From Actinomycetes bacterium (GTDB lineage Bacteria > Actinomycetota > Actinomycetes > Mycobacteriales > Mycobacteriaceae), in contig JAHZIT010000093.1 in NCBI GenBank assembly GCA_022601275.1, forward strand, positions 43,400 to 107,399: a stretch of DNA of 64,000 nt, given 5' to 3'. The notes under the pieces are model-generated. The model did not search any database and was not told the origin of the DNA. It worked only from the letters and a program-made list of their open reading frames with translations. Shown here piece after piece: positions 32,146-43,538 of this stretch (position 1 is its first letter; each line of letters begins with the position of its first letter). The translations under genes and the position numbers were made by a program.

Positions 32146-32930
32146 GTACGGTCACGGCCCTTGCCCACAACTTTTGTCAAGGCGCGCACCACATTCCGTG
32201 GCACCATGCGCCCACCGGTAGTCAGCGCCTTGTACTGCAAGCCCGGAATGATCACGGTCTTGTTGCTCTTGGCATCCTTACCGATGTGGGCCATGGTCTC
32301 CCGGACCACGTCGTCGACCTCGAGCCAGAGGAACGACGCGGTGCCTGCCATGTCGATGCCGGCCCGCTGATGAAACTCGGTGCGGACGAACCCCGGACAC
32401 AGCGCGTGGACGCCCACGCCCGTGCCGCCGAGCCCGTTGGCCAGCCCCTCGGAGAACGAGACCACCCATGCCTTGGAGGCCGAGTAGGTCGAACCGCGCC
32501 CCGGCAGCAGCCCTGCGACGCTGGCCACATTGAGCACCGTTCCGGCGCCGGCGGCCAGCATGGGCGGCAGCGCGGCATGAGTGAGCTGCATGACAGCGGT
32601 GACGTTGACGTCGAGCTGAGCCTGCAGCACTTCGAGATCGGCGGACCAGAACTCCCCCGCGGTGCCGAACCCGGCATTGTTCACCAACACTTGCACACCT
32701 GACCGCAGACGGTCCGCGACCACCACCCGGTCGGCCGCGACAGCCAGATCCGCCGGAATGACCTCGACCCGGGCACCTGCCTCATCCCTCAACTCGGCGG
32801 CCAAGCATTCCAGTCGCTCGATGTCGCGCGCCACCAGCACCAGGTCGTAGCCGTCGACGGCGTAACGGCGGGCAAACCCCTCTCCCAGCCCGGACGTCGG
32901 CCCGGTGATCAGAGCAACGGGGCGAGACAT
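32142..32930 (-). CDS. Short-chain dehydrogenase/reductase
   Basis: VALITGPTSGLGEGFARRYA, NNAGFGTAGEFW, YSASKAWVVSFSEGL. Confidence 0.92.
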   Translation of the reverse strand: MSRPVALITGPTSGLGEGFARRYAVDGYDLVLVARDIERLECLAAELRDEAGARVEVIPADLAVAADRVVVADRLRSGVQVLVNNAGFGTAGEFWSADLEVLQAQLDVNVTAVMQLTHAALPPMLAAGAGTVLNVASVAGLLPGRGSTYSASKAWVVSFSEGLANGLGGTGVGVHALCPGFVRTEFHQRAGIDMAGTASFLWLEVDDVVRETMAHIGKDAKSNKTVIIPGLQYKALTTGGRMVPRNVVRALTKVVGKGRDRT

Positions 32931-32943
32931 GCCCCGAGAATAC

Positions 32944-33804
32944 TTACCGCTGATAGTTCGGCGACTGCCGACCGTTGCGCGACGGCGGTTGAGCGCGGCG
33001 CGTCGGGTCCGGCTGGGCGGGCGTGGCTTCGGGTCCGGCGGCTTCGGGCTGGTCGACGTAGTTGCTCACGTCGGCGCGGCCGGGTGGCTGGTCGCCCCTT
33101 CCGGCCGACAGCTCGGGACGCCCGGACGGTGCGGGCGTGATCGGACGGCTGGGCGAACCGGCGCGGCGCGCGACGGGCTGCGCCGCGGCCGCCGTGGCCA
33201 ACGGGGGCAGCACCCTCAGCAGGTCGTTGAATTGACGCACGGTGCGCAAGCCCTCGTCCCATTGGGCACGTGTGCTGGTGACCGGCATGCTGATCAGGGT
33301 CCAGTTCTGCTCATTCCACATCATCTCGGCGCAGTCCGGCGCGGTGTGCACGAACGTCACCATCCTGCGGTCGCATGCGCGTCGGGCCGCATCCAGGTTG
33401 GTGGAATACACCATCCGGGGGCCGATGGCGCCGAGAAGCCAGATGTCACTCTCGCGCGGCTCCTTGACACCCTTGAGCCGCAGGTCGACGACGACGCTCG
33501 TACCGACCTTTCGGTGCAACGCAATGACCGTCGCGACGTCGTCCAGGTCGAAGACGAAGACCGCCTCGCCGCGGATCTGACCGAGGACCACGTTGCGCGC
33601 GGTGACGTCACCGACCGTTGACATCACCCCGCGCTTCCAGCGCTTGAGAATGTCAGTGGACTCGTGCTCGTAGTCGAATCCGTGCGACTTCGCCCACGAC
33701 TTGCGGCGACGGCCGAGACCTCGACGTCTGTCGAGGTCGACGTACAACAAGACCGCCGCACCTACGAAGCAGAGTGCAGACAGGGTGAACCAAAGCGGAA
33801 CCAT
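32944..33804 (-). CDS. Conserved mycobacterial membrane protein, single N-terminal TM
   Basis: MVPLWFTLSALCFVGAAVLLYVDLDRRRGLGRRRKSWAKSHGFDYEHES. Confidence 0.85.
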   Translation of the reverse strand: MVPLWFTLSALCFVGAAVLLYVDLDRRRGLGRRRKSWAKSHGFDYEHESTDILKRWKRGVMSTVGDVTARNVVLGQIRGEAVFVFDLDDVATVIALHRKVGTSVVVDLRLKGVKEPRESDIWLLGAIGPRMVYSTNLDAARRACDRRMVTFVHTAPDCAEMMWNEQNWTLISMPVTSTRAQWDEGLRTVRQFNDLLRVLPPLATAAAAQPVARRAGSPSRPITPAPSGRPELSAGRGDQPPGRADVSNYVDQPEAAGPEATPAQPDPTRRAQPPSRNGRQSPNYQR

Positions 33805-33892
33805 TGGCTAAAGAGTATCCGCTCATGCCGTCGAATCCCGAACTCGAATAGATCACAACCCGATCACCGTGAAATCGATCACCCGCGAGCAG

Positions 33893-36454
33893 TCAGCCCA
33901 GCACCAGCGAATCGCCGTCCTCGCTGACGTTCACCGGCACCGCATCGCCGTCGTGCACATCACCAGCGAGCAGCTGCTTGGCCAACTGGTCGCCGATCGC
34001 CTGCTGCACCAGTCGACGCAGTGGCCGCGCGCCGTAGAGCGGGTCGAACCCACGTTCCGCCAGCCACTTCTTGGCCGCCAGCGACACCTCGAGATTGAGA
34101 CGGCGCTGCGCCAGCCGCTTCTGCAGCTGCACCAGCTGGATGTCAACGATCGCCACCAGCTGCTCGGGATCGAGCGCGTCGAAGATGATCACGTCATCCA
34201 GGCGGTTGATGAACTCCGGCTTGAACGCCGCGCGTACCGCTGCCATCACCTGCTCTTCGGTGCCCCCGGCGCCGAGATTGGACGTCAAGATCAGGATCGT
34301 GTTGCGGAAGTCGACCGTGCGGCCCTGACCGTCGGTCAACCTGCCCTCATCGAGCACCTGGAGCAGGACGTCGAAGACGTCGGGGTGGGCTTTCTCGATC
34401 TCATCGAACAGAATCACGGTGTAGGGGCGACGTCGTACCGCCTCGGTCAGCTGACCGCCCTGGTCGTACCCGACGTAGCCGGGGGGCGCACCGACAAGAC
34501 GGGCCACCGAGTGCTTTTCTCCGTACTCGCTCATGTCGATGCGGACCATTGCCCGTTCATCGTCGAAGAGGAACTCCGCCAAGGCCTTGGCCAGCTCGGT
34601 CTTACCGACGCCGGTAGGGCCGAGGAACATGAACGAGCCCGTCGGGCGGTTCGGGTCGGCAACACCGGCACGACTGCGGCGAACCGCATCCGAGACAGCC
34701 TGCACCGCCTTTGTCTGCCCGATGACGCGCTTGCCCAGCTCTTCTTCCATCCGCAGCAGCTTGGCGGTCTCACCTTCGAGCATCCGCCCCGCCGGAATGC
34801 CGGTCCACGCGGACACCACATCGGCAATGTCGTCGGGTCCGACGTCTTCCTTGAGCATGACGTTCTCGCGAGCCTCGGCGACCGGCAACGCCGCGTCGAG
34901 CTTCTTCTCGAGCTCGGGGATGCGGCCGTACCGCAACTCGGCGGCCTTGGCCAGGTCGCCGTCGCGCTCAGCCCGGTCGGCCTCGCCGCGCAGCGTGTCC
35001 AGCTGCTCGGTGAAATCGCGGACGATATCGATGGCGCCCTTCTCGTTCTGCCACCGCGTGGTGAGCTCGGCCAACTTTTCTTTATCGTCGGCCAGCTCGG
35101 CCCGAAGCTTCTCCAGCCGGTCCTTGGAAGCCGCATCCTCCTCTTTGGCCAGCGCCATCTCCTCGATCTCCAGCCGCCGGACGAGCCGTTCGACCTCGTC
35201 GATCTCTACCGGCCGCGAATCGATCTCCATCCGCAGGCGCGAGGCGGCCTCATCGACCAGGTCGATGGCCTTGTCCGGCAGGAACCTGCTGGTGATGTAC
35301 CGGTCCGAGAGTGTGGCGGCCGCCACCAGCGCGGAGTCCGTGATCCGGACACCGTGGTGCACCTCGTAACGGTCCTTGAGCCCCCGCAGGATGCCGACGG
35401 TGTCCTCGACCGACGGCTCGCCGACCAGCACTTGCTGGAAGCGGCGTTCCAGCGCAGCGTCTTTCTCGATGTACTTGCGGTATTCATCGAGGGTGGTGGC
35501 GCCAACAAGCCGCAATTCGCCTCGAGCCAGCATCGGTTTGATCATGTTGCCCGCGTCCATCGCCGATTCGCCGGTCGCGCCGGCGCCGACGATGGTGTGC
35601 AACTCGTCGATGAACGTGATGATCTGGCCCGCCGAGTTCTTGATGTCGTCGAGGACCGCCTTGAGCCGTTCCTCGAATTCACCTCGGTACTTGGCCCCGG
35701 CCACCATCGATCCGAGATCGAGGGAGACTACGGTCTTGTCCCGCAGGCTCTCCGGTACGTCACCCTCGATGATGCGCTGGGCCAGGCCCTCCACGATCGC
35801 GGTCTTTCCGACGCCGGGCTCACCGATGAGCACCGGGTTGTTCTTGGTGCGCCGGCTCAGCACCTGCACCACCCGGCGGATTTCGTGGTCACGTCCGATG
35901 ACCGGGTCGAGCTTGCCGTCCTTGGCGCGCGCGGTCAGGTCGGTGGAGTACTTCTCCAGCGCCTGATAGGTGCCCTCGGGGTCGGGGCTGGTGACCCGGG
36001 CGCTACCGCGCACCTTGACGAATGCCTCCCGCAGCGCCTGGGGCGAGGCGCCGTGGCCGTTCAACACCTTGGCGGTGTCACTGTCGCTGGCCGCAGCCGA
36101 GCCGCCGGCCAGCCCAACGAGTAAGTGCTCGGTCGAGACGTACTCGTCGTCCATCTCGGTGGCGAGTGCTTGGGCGGCACTGATCGCCGCGATCGAGTCT
36201 GGGGACAGCTGCGGCGTAGATGCCGATCCGCTGGCGCTGGGCAGCCGGTCCAGTAACTGCTGCGCCTCGTTTCGGATGGTCGCGGGATCGACTCCGACGG
36301 CTTCGAGCAGCGGTCCGGCGATGCCATCGTTCTGGGTGAGCAGCGCCATCAACAGATGAGCGGGCGTAACCTGCGGGTTACCCGCAGAGGTCGCCGCCTG
36401 CAGGGCCGAAGTCAGCGCCGCCTGGGTTTTTGTCGTCGGATTGAACGAGTCCAC
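33893..36454 (-). CDS. clpB: ClpB disaggregase (AAA+ chaperone)
   Basis: [21 protein letters not shown]; two Walker A motifs [16 protein letters not shown] and [19 protein letters not shown]; middle coiled coil. Confidence 0.97.
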   Translation of the reverse strand: MDSFNPTTKTQAALTSALQAATSAGNPQVTPAHLLMALLTQNDGIAGPLLEAVGVDPATIRNEAQQLLDRLPSASGSASTPQLSPDSIAAISAAQALATEMDDEYVSTEHLLVGLAGGSAAASDSDTAKVLNGHGASPQALREAFVKVRGSARVTSPDPEGTYQALEKYSTDLTARAKDGKLDPVIGRDHEIRRVVQVLSRRTKNNPVLIGEPGVGKTAIVEGLAQRIIEGDVPESLRDKTVVSLDLGSMVAGAKYRGEFEERLKAVLDDIKNSAGQIITFIDELHTIVGAGATGESAMDAGNMIKPMLARGELRLVGATTLDEYRKYIEKDAALERRFQQVLVGEPSVEDTVGILRGLKDRYEVHHGVRITDSALVAAATLSDRYITSRFLPDKAIDLVDEAASRLRMEIDSRPVEIDEVERLVRRLEIEEMALAKEEDAASKDRLEKLRAELADDKEKLAELTTRWQNEKGAIDIVRDFTEQLDTLRGEADRAERDGDLAKAAELRYGRIPELEKKLDAALPVAEARENVMLKEDVGPDDIADVVSAWTGIPAGRMLEGETAKLLRMEEELGKRVIGQTKAVQAVSDAVRRSRAGVADPNRPTGSFMFLGPTGVGKTELAKALAEFLFDDERAMVRIDMSEYGEKHSVARLVGAPPGYVGYDQGGQLTEAVRRRPYTVILFDEIEKAHPDVFDVLLQVLDEGRLTDGQGRTVDFRNTILILTSNLGAGGTEEQVMAAVRAAFKPEFINRLDDVIIFDALDPEQLVAIVDIQLVQLQKRLAQRRLNLEVSLAAKKWLAERGFDPLYGARPLRRLVQQAIGDQLAKQLLAGDVHDGDAVPVNVSEDGDSLVLG

Positions 36455-36544
36455 GACACCTCACTTTCTCAGTACGTGCCGCAACGGGCACGGGCCGCAA
36501 CAGCGGCCCCTCAAATGCTTGTCGCGTTATACAACGCCGTCAAG

Positions 36545-36565
36545 GTTGAGTCTGTTCCGCTCAAC
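36545..36565. promoter_or_regulatory. HAIR-like HspR operator upstream of clpB (GTTGAGT-N7-GCTCAAC)
   Basis: gttgagtctgttccgctcaac; TTGAG-N9-CTCAA spacing identical to HAIR consensus CTTGAGT-N7-ACTCAAG. Confidence 0.8.
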
Positions 36566-36633
36566 TTATCTGGCCGATCAGGATCAATGCGCGATCGTCA
36601 GCAGCCGCACACGCACCTTGCTAGGTTGAGCCC

Positions 36634-37305
36634 GTGTCAGGTATCTGGGGATCAATTCTGACGGAGCTCATTCCGCTCGGCCTGGTCGTCGCGTTCTCCC
36701 CGCTTTCGATAATCCCGGCTGTTCTCGTGTTGCACAGCCCTCGACCCAAACCCACTGGGTTGGCTTTCCTGGCCGGCTGGATCTTCGGCCTGACGTTGTT
36801 GACCACTATCTTCCTGACGGTGTCCGATCTGGCCGGCGGGCTGGGCAAGAGCCCGCCGATCTGGGCGTCGTGGCTGCGCATCGTCGTCGGCGTCGCGTTG
36901 ATCGTCTTCGGCGTGTACCGCTGGGTGACCCGGAAAAAGTCCACGCACATGCCGGGCTGGATGACGAAGATGAGCAGCCTCACCCCCGCCAAAGCCGCCA
37001 TAACCGGGGTGGTGCTGACGGTCGTCAATGTCAAAGTCCTCCTCATCTGTGCCGCGGCAGGTTTGGCGATCGGGTCATCCGGGCTGGATTCACCCAGCGT
37101 GTGGGTCGCGGAAGCCTGGTACGTCGCGATGGCAGGTTCCTCGGTGGCGCTGCCCATCCTCGGATACGCGGTGTCAGGTGACCGCCTAGACCCCGCTCTG
37201 GAACGGCTCAAGGCCTGGATGGAGCGCCAGCATGCCGCACTGGTCGCCGCGATTCTGGTCGTGATCGGCCTCATGGTGCTGTACAAGGGAATCCACGGCC
37301 TCTGA
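36634..37305 (+). CDS. GAP/LysE-like family membrane protein
   Basis: MSGIWGSILTELIPLGLVVAFSPLSIIPAVLVLHSPRPKPTGLAFLAGWIFGL. Confidence 0.85.
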   Translation: MSGIWGSILTELIPLGLVVAFSPLSIIPAVLVLHSPRPKPTGLAFLAGWIFGLTLLTTIFLTVSDLAGGLGKSPPIWASWLRIVVGVALIVFGVYRWVTRKKSTHMPGWMTKMSSLTPAKAAITGVVLTVVNVKVLLICAAAGLAIGSSGLDSPSVWVAEAWYVAMAGSSVALPILGYAVSGDRLDPALERLKAWMERQHAALVAAILVVIGLMVLYKGIHGL

Positions 37306-37322
37306 CGAGAGGATCGTGCCGC

Positions 37323-38489
37323 GTGGGACTCGAAGACCGGGACTCGATACGCATCCTGCGGGATGCCCTCGATCCTGACCGCAGCGCCGAAACGCTCATC
37401 CGGGACTTCTACACCCGATGGTTCGGTGCCGACCCATCGGCTCGGGACCTGTTTCCACCGGACATGGCCAACCAGCGCAATGCCTTTGGTCATGCCCTGC
37501 GTTGGCTATGCGACGAGATCATCGCCCAGCGCGCCGACGAGCCGGTGGCCTTTCTCGCTCAGCTGGGCCGTGACCATCGCAAATACGGTGTCACCCCTGC
37601 GCATTACGCCACGCTGAAGGATGCGCTGCTCAGGACACTGCGATCGTATCTCGCGCAGAGCTGGGACCGCCGGCTCGAGGAAGCGGTCCACGACGTCGTT
37701 GAGCTCGCCGTCGGCGTGATGAGCGGCGCCGCCACCGCCGAGACCAGTCCGGCGTTCTGTGACGGCACCGTTCTCGCACACCTGCGACCCACCCGGGATG
37801 TGTCGATAATCCGGCTGAAGATGGACCACCCGCTGAGCTACCTGCCGGGGCAGTACGTGCCGGTCCAGGTGCCGCAGTGGCCTCGACGGTGGCGCTATCT
37901 GAGCCCGGCGATACCCGCCGAACCGCACGGGTACGTCGAGTTCCATGTCCGCTCGGTTCCCGGCGGAATGGTCAGCACAGCAATCGTCGGGGAAGCCCGC
38001 CCGGGTGATCGATGGCGGGTGTCCAATCCGCACGGCGCGCTGCGTATCGACCGCGATGACGGCGACGTGCTGATGGTCGCGGGCTCGACCGGGCTGGCAC
38101 CGCTGCGGGCGCTGATCATGGACCTGGCCAGGTTTGTGGATAACCCGCGCGTACATCTGTTCTTCGGGGCGCGGTATCCGAACGAACTCTACGACCTGCG
38201 CACCCTCTGGGAGATCGCGTCGACCAACCCGTGGCTGTCGGTGACTCCGGTGTCAGAACACCGAGTCGATCCAGCGTGGGCCGCCGAGTACCCCGACACC
38301 GCACCACCGCGCGGGCTGCACGTACGTCAGACCGGCACCCTGCCCGACATCGTGAGCCGGTACGGGGGCTGGGGAGATCGCCAGATCCTGCTGTGCGGCA
38401 AGCCCGCGATGGTGCGAGCCACCAAGGCTGCACTCATCGCCAAGGGCGCACCCGCTCAACGTATTCATCACGATCCCCTGGCAAGCTGA
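37323..38489 (+). CDS. Flavohemoprotein-like protein: globin fused to FAD/NAD(P)-binding reductase
   Basis: Globin region IRDFYTRWFGADPSARDLFP; reductase MDHPLSYLPGQYVPVQVPQWPRRWRYLSPA, MVAGSTGLAPLRALI, FFGARYPNELYDL. Confidence 0.9.
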   Translation: MGLEDRDSIRILRDALDPDRSAETLIRDFYTRWFGADPSARDLFPPDMANQRNAFGHALRWLCDEIIAQRADEPVAFLAQLGRDHRKYGVTPAHYATLKDALLRTLRSYLAQSWDRRLEEAVHDVVELAVGVMSGAATAETSPAFCDGTVLAHLRPTRDVSIIRLKMDHPLSYLPGQYVPVQVPQWPRRWRYLSPAIPAEPHGYVEFHVRSVPGGMVSTAIVGEARPGDRWRVSNPHGALRIDRDDGDVLMVAGSTGLAPLRALIMDLARFVDNPRVHLFFGARYPNELYDLRTLWEIASTNPWLSVTPVSEHRVDPAWAAEYPDTAPPRGLHVRQTGTLPDIVSRYGGWGDRQILLCGKPAMVRATKAALIAKGAPAQRIHHDPLAS

Positions 38490-38513
38490 AATCACATGGC
38501 AGGATCGACTGCC

Positions 38514-39416
38514 ATGGACGAGTTAGAAACCGTCACGCTGCGCGATCCGTCGTCGGCACTGACCGCCACCTACGTCCCAGTCGCCGGGATGGTCGCCACA
38601 TCGCTGTCGGATGACGGCGTGGAGCTGTTAGGGCAGCGCCGCGGCCTGCAGGCCTACGTGTCGAACCACAAGACCATGGGCATCCCCATCCTTTATCCGT
38701 GGGCGAACCGGCTGAGCAGCAACGGCTATGGCGTCGACGGAGCGGTCATTACGCTGACGCCGGGCACCGGCGGCGTACGCACCGACCAGCACGGCGTGCC
38801 CATTCACGGGACGTTGGCCGCCTATCGGGACTGGAACGTCACCACGCTGCTGGAATCACAGCTGACCGCCGAGCTGGACTTCGCGGCCCGGCCGGGACTG
38901 CTGGCAACCTTTCCGTTCCCGCACCTGCTGACGCTGGACATCACGCTGCTCGACCGCACGCTCACCGTGAAGACAACGGTCACGGCGACCACGGGTTCGC
39001 GGGTGCCGACCTGCTTCGGCTTTCACCCCTACCTGCAGCTGCCCGGCATCCCCCGCGCGCAGTGGCGGATGGAGACCCCGGCGATGCGCTACCAGCCTGT
39101 GAACGCCTGGGGCATCCCCACCGGTCGGGTGGAGCAGCGCCCTGCGGCCTCAGAGCTGTTGGGCGACAGATTCGTCGACGAGGGCTACGACGAAGTCGAA
39201 CCAGGATCGATTTTCGCCCTTTCGGGCGGCGACCGGCGTATCGAGGTGCACTTCGATCAGGGTTTCACGGCGGCGCAGGTGTTCGCGCCGGGTGATGACG
39301 ACGTCGTGTGTTTCGAGCCGATGGCCGCCCCGACCGACGCGCTGCGGCGCGGCGGCTACCACGAGGTGCAGCCCGGCGAGTCGGCGACCGCACAGTTTCG
39401 GATCAGAATCAGTTAG
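38514..39416 (+). CDS. Aldose 1-epimerase family protein
   Basis: GIPILYPWANRLSSNGY, GVPIHGTLAAYRDW, TCFGFHPYLQLPG. Confidence 0.9.
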   Translation: MDELETVTLRDPSSALTATYVPVAGMVATSLSDDGVELLGQRRGLQAYVSNHKTMGIPILYPWANRLSSNGYGVDGAVITLTPGTGGVRTDQHGVPIHGTLAAYRDWNVTTLLESQLTAELDFAARPGLLATFPFPHLLTLDITLLDRTLTVKTTVTATTGSRVPTCFGFHPYLQLPGIPRAQWRMETPAMRYQPVNAWGIPTGRVEQRPAASELLGDRFVDEGYDEVEPGSIFALSGGDRRIEVHFDQGFTAAQVFAPGDDDVVCFEPMAAPTDALRRGGYHEVQPGESATAQFRIRIS

Positions 39417-39778
39417 TGCTGCCGTCTCGGCTGCCACACCACCAGCGCGGTGCTCTTGGCCCGCGGCTGAGCCCGCAGATACTCGACTTCCCCGCTCAAC
39501 TCGCGAACCCGCGCCTGCAGCGCCTCGACCTGGTTGGTGAGTTCGATGATGCGCTTGACCCCAGCAAGATTCACGCCTTCTTCCTGGGACAGCCGCTGCA
39601 CCTCGCGCAACAGATCGACGTCGCGCTCCGAATAGCGCCGACCGCCACCGGAACTGCGCTGGGGACTGACCAGGCCGAGCCGGTCATAGGTACGCAGGGT
39701 CTGCGCGTGCATACCCGCCAGCTCGGCGGCCACCGAGATCAGAAACGTCCTGGCTTCTTCCCGGCGGTTGGTGTTCAC
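39413..39778 (-). CDS. hspR: Heat-shock repressor HspR (MerR family)
   Basis: FLISVAAELAGMHAQTLRTYDRLGLVSPQRSSGGGRRYSERDVDLLREVQRLSQEEGVNLAGVKRIIEL; GTGA overlap with dnaJ stop. Confidence 0.95.
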   Translation of the reverse strand: MNTNRREEARTFLISVAAELAGMHAQTLRTYDRLGLVSPQRSSGGGRRYSERDVDLLREVQRLSQEEGVNLAGVKRIIELTNQVEALQARVRELSGEVEYLRAQPRAKSTALVVWQPRRQH

Positions 39779-40959
39779 AGCGCACCGGCCCAACCCGCCC
39801 GCGGGTCGAATCCGCTGGCGCGCTCGGCCTTGGCGTAGGCCTCCAACGCTTCGGCCGCCTCGCCCTCCAGCTTCGGCGGCACCGCCACCTTGACGGTGAC
39901 GAGCAGGTCACCGTGACCGCCGGAACGCTTGGGCACACCACGACCGCGCACCCGGAGAATCCGACCGTCCGACGTACCCTTGGGCACCCTCACCCCGACC
40001 TTGCCTTCCAACGTCGGAATTGAAAGTGTTGTGCCCAAAGCTAATTCGTGAAAACTGACCGGAACCGCGACGGTCAAGTCGTCCCCGTTGCGGCCGAACA
40101 CCTTGTCGGGCTTGACATGGACGGTGACGTACAGATCACCCGAGGGTGCCCCACGCAGTCCAGCTTCCCCCTGCCCGGCCAGCCGGATCCGCTGGCCGTC
40201 TTCCACACCTGGAGGTATCCGCACGTTGATGGTGCGGGTGCGGGTCGCCACACCGGTGCCCTTGCACTCGTCGCACGGATTCTCGATGATCGAACCGCTC
40301 CCACGACATTCGGTGCACGGCTCGGAGAATCCGAACGCACCCTGGTTGCGGTTGACGACCCCGGCACCGTTGCAGTTGGCGCAGACCTTGGGGCTGGTGC
40401 CCGGACGCGCGCCGCTGCCGTGGCAGTTCGTGCAGGGGGCCGGGCTGGTCAGCCGAAGCGGCATCGCCACACCCTTGGTGGCCTCGAGGAAGTTGAGTTC
40501 CGTCTCGGTCTCGAGGTCGTTGCCCCGGCGTGGCCGAGATGGTCGAGGCTGTTGAGCGCCCCGGCCGAACAGCCCGCCGAACAGGTCGCCGATGTTGGCG
40601 CCGCCTTCCTGACCGGCGGCGTCGAACAGGTCGTTCAGGTTGAACTCCTGACCGTCCCCGCCGCCACCGAAACCGGCGCCACCACCGCCGCCGCCGAAGC
40701 GACCTCGACCGAACCCTCCGCCGGCGAACAGTCGGCGAGTTTCGTCGTACTCCTTGCGCTTCGCCGAATCCGTGAGCACTTCCTTGGCTTCCGATGCGGC
40801 CTTGTACCGCTCCTCGGCCACGGTGTTACCAGGGTTCCGGTCGGGGTGGTTCTCCGAGAGAATCTTGCGGGCGGCCCGCTTGATCTCTTTCTCATCGGCG
40901 TCAGAGCTGACGCCCAACTCTTTGTAGAAGTCCTTCTCAACCCACTCGCGTTGGGCCAT
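39775..40959 (-). CDS. dnaJ1: Chaperone DnaJ (type I, zinc-finger)
   Basis: J domain KDFYKELGVSSDADEKEIKRAARKILSENHPDRNPG, G/F-rich region, four CxxCxGxG repeats. Confidence 0.96.
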   Translation of the reverse strand: MAQREWVEKDFYKELGVSSDADEKEIKRAARKILSENHPDRNPGNTVAEERYKAASEAKEVLTDSAKRKEYDETRRLFAGGGFGRGRFGGGGGGAGFGGGGDGQEFNLNDLFDAAGQEGGANIGDLFGGLFGRGAQQPRPSRPRRGNDLETETELNFLEATKGVAMPLRLTSPAPCTNCHGSGARPGTSPKVCANCNGAGVVNRNQGAFGFSEPCTECRGSGSIIENPCDECKGTGVATRTRTINVRIPPGVEDGQRIRLAGQGEAGLRGAPSGDLYVTVHVKPDKVFGRNGDDLTVAVPVSFHELALGTTLSIPTLEGKVGVRVPKGTSDGRILRVRGRGVPKRSGGHGDLLVTVKVAVPPKLEGEAAEALEAYAKAERASGFDPRAGWAGAL

Positions 40960-40998
40960 ACCGCGTCACCTCCTCGCCTGCTCGTCGTTGCCTGTCGG

Positions 40999-41622
40999 TC
41001 AATGTTCTGATTCTGAGCGCTCTTCTGCCGCGGAGTTGGCAGAATCGGACCCCGATGCGTCGGGCACGGTGTCGACGACACCCACCATGGCGTGGCGTAT
41101 CACGTGATCACCGACTTTGTAGCCCCGCCTCATCACGGTCCCGATCACCGAATACGACCCGTCGCCCTCGTGCTGGACGGCCTCGTGCAACGCGGGATCG
41201 AACTCCTCACCCTCGCTACCGAAAGCCGCCAGACCAAGCCCTTCGAGCACTCCGATCAGCTTGTCGGCGACCGACTTCAGCGGCCCCGAATCGAGGTCGC
41301 CGTGCGCCCGAGCCCGGTCGAAATCGTCGAGCACGGGCAACAACTGGGCGACCACGTGGGACTTGGCCCGATCAGTCGCCACCCGCTGATCTCGCAGGGC
41401 CCGTTTGCGGTAGTTGGTGAAGTCGGCCTGCACGCGCTGCAGGTCGGCGATCAATTCGGCGGCCTCGCTCTGAGATTCCTCAGACACGGTGGGCGCCTCC
41501 GGGACCGGCCCGGTGTCCGCGTTGTCGCGCACCTGGCCGGTTTCCGGGTCGATCTTGCGCCTGTCGGTGAAGGTGATCGGCTCGCCGTGTTCGGATGAAC
41601 GGTCGTGATCGGCGTCACTCAC
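40999..41622 (-). CDS. grpE: Nucleotide exchange factor GrpE
   Basis: [19 protein letters not shown]...[15 protein letters not shown]...[18 protein letters not shown]. Confidence 0.96.
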   Translation of the reverse strand: MSDADHDRSSEHGEPITFTDRRKIDPETGQVRDNADTGPVPEAPTVSEESQSEAAELIADLQRVQADFTNYRKRALRDQRVATDRAKSHVVAQLLPVLDDFDRARAHGDLDSGPLKSVADKLIGVLEGLGLAAFGSEGEEFDPALHEAVQHEGDGSYSVIGTVMRRGYKVGDHVIRHAMVGVVDTVPDASGSDSANSAAEERSESEH

Positions 41623-43493
41623 TTGCGCTCCTGGTCGTCCTCAACAACTTCGGCATCTACCACGTCATCGTCGGAACCTGCGGCGTTACCCGCAGGCCCT
41701 TCGCCGCCCGCTGCAGACTGTTCTGCCTGAGTGGCCTCGTAGATCGCCTGGCCCAGGGCCTGGCTCTCTTCGCCGAGCTTCTCCATCGCGGCCTTGATCG
41801 CGCCGATGTCGGTGCCATCGAGCGCCGCTTTGGCTTCGGTGATCGCGCTGTCGACCTTGGCCAGGGTGTCCTCGGCGACCGCAGGTCCTCCCGCTCCCTC
41901 TTTGGGTTCCCGCTGCTCTTTGACGAACTTCTCAGTCTGGTAAACCAGCGACTCCGCCTGGTTGCGGACGTCGGCCTCTTCGCGACGGGTGCGGTCCTCC
42001 TCAGCGTGCGCCTCGGCATCCTTGACCATCCGGTCGATCTCTTCCTGGGACAGGCCGGAGCCTTCCTGGATGCGGATGGTGTTCTCCTTGCCGGTGCCCT
42101 TGTCCTTGGCGGTCACGTGCACGATGCCGTTGGCGTCGATGTCAAAGGTGACCTCGACCTGGGGCACTCCGCGCGGAGCCGGCGGCAGGCCGGTCAGTTC
42201 GAAGGACCCGAGCAGCTTGTTGTGCGAGGCGATCTCCCGCTCACCCTGGAAGACCTGAATCTGTACCGAAGGCTGATTGTCATCAGCTGTGGTGAAGGTC
42301 TCCGAGCGCTTCGTCGGAATCGTGGTGTTGCGTTCGATCAGCTTGGTCATCACGCCACCCTTGGTTTCGATCCCGAGGGACAACGGGGTGACATCAAGCA
42401 GCAGAACGTCTTTCACCTCGCCCTTGAGCACGCCGGCCTGCAGAGCCGCGCCGACGGCGACAACTTCGTCAGGGTTGACGCCCTTGTTGGGCTCCTTACC
42501 GCCGGTCATCTCCTTGACCAGCTCGGAGACCGCGGGCATACGGGTGGAGCCGCCGACCAGCACGACGTGATCGATATCGGAGACCGGGATGCCGGCATCC
42601 TTGATCACCGACTGGAACGGACTGCGGGTGCGGTCCAACAGATCCTGGGTGATCTTCTGGAACTCTGAACGGGTCAGCTGCTCGTCCAGGAACAGCGGGT
42701 TCTTGTCCGCGTCGACAGTGATGTAGGGCAGGTTGATCGAGGTGGATTGACTCGAGCTGAGTTCGATCTTCGCCTTCTCGGCAGCCTCACGCAGTCGCTG
42801 CATCGCCATCTTGTCCTTGGTCAGGTCGATTCCCGCGCTTGCCTTGAACTTGTCGACGAGCCATTCGACGATCCGGTCATCCCAATCGTCGCCACCGAGG
42901 TGATTGTCACCGGAGGTGGCACGCACCTCGACGACGCCCTCACCGATCTCCAGCAGAGAGACGTCGAAAGTGCCGCCACCGAGGTCGAACACCAGGATGG
43001 TCTGTTCCTTCTCGCCCTTGTCCAGCCCGTAGGCCAGTGCCGCAGCGGTCGGCTCGTTGACGATACGCAGAACGTTCAGGCCGGCGATCTGGCCGGCTTC
43101 TTTGGTGGCCTGACGTTGGGCGTCGTTGAAGTACGCGGGAACGGTGATGACCGCGTCGGCGATGTCCTCGCCGAGGTAGGACTCAGCGTCGCGCTTGAGC
43201 TTCATCAGGACTCGTGCGCTGATCTCCTGCGGGGTGTAGTTCTTGTCGTCGATCTCCACCGACCAGTCGGTGCCGATCTCACGCTTGACCGAACGAATCG
43301 TCCGGTCGACGTTGGTCACCGCCTGGTTCTTGGCGGGTTGACCTACCAGCACCTCACCGTTGCGCGCGAACGCGACGACAGACGGGGTGGTCCGGGAACC
43401 CTCGGAGTTGGCGACCACGACGGGCTCACCACCCTCCAGGACCGCGACGACGGAGTTGGTGGTCCCGAGGTCGATTCCGACCGCACGAGCCAT
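41619..43493 (-). CDS. dnaK: Chaperone DnaK (Hsp70)
   Basis: [45 protein letters not shown] at 43493. Confidence 0.98.
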   Translation of the reverse strand: MARAVGIDLGTTNSVVAVLEGGEPVVVANSEGSRTTPSVVAFARNGEVLVGQPAKNQAVTNVDRTIRSVKREIGTDWSVEIDDKNYTPQEISARVLMKLKRDAESYLGEDIADAVITVPAYFNDAQRQATKEAGQIAGLNVLRIVNEPTAAALAYGLDKGEKEQTILVFDLGGGTFDVSLLEIGEGVVEVRATSGDNHLGGDDWDDRIVEWLVDKFKASAGIDLTKDKMAMQRLREAAEKAKIELSSSQSTSINLPYITVDADKNPLFLDEQLTRSEFQKITQDLLDRTRSPFQSVIKDAGIPVSDIDHVVLVGGSTRMPAVSELVKEMTGGKEPNKGVNPDEVVAVGAALQAGVLKGEVKDVLLLDVTPLSLGIETKGGVMTKLIERNTTIPTKRSETFTTADDNQPSVQIQVFQGEREIASHNKLLGSFELTGLPPAPRGVPQVEVTFDIDANGIVHVTAKDKGTGKENTIRIQEGSGLSQEEIDRMVKDAEAHAEEDRTRREEADVRNQAESLVYQTEKFVKEQREPKEGAGGPAVAEDTLAKVDSAITEAKAALDGTDIGAIKAAMEKLGEESQALGQAIYEATQAEQSAAGGEGPAGNAAGSDDDVVDAEVVEDDQERK

Positions 43494-43538
43494 AATTTCT
43501 GCCTCCTGAATAGAACGAATCATTGGTCACGAGTGCAC

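Noticed and set aside
33869-36124. 751-aa plus-strand ORF
   Set aside because: Antisense of clpB; open only because of codon-position GC bias.
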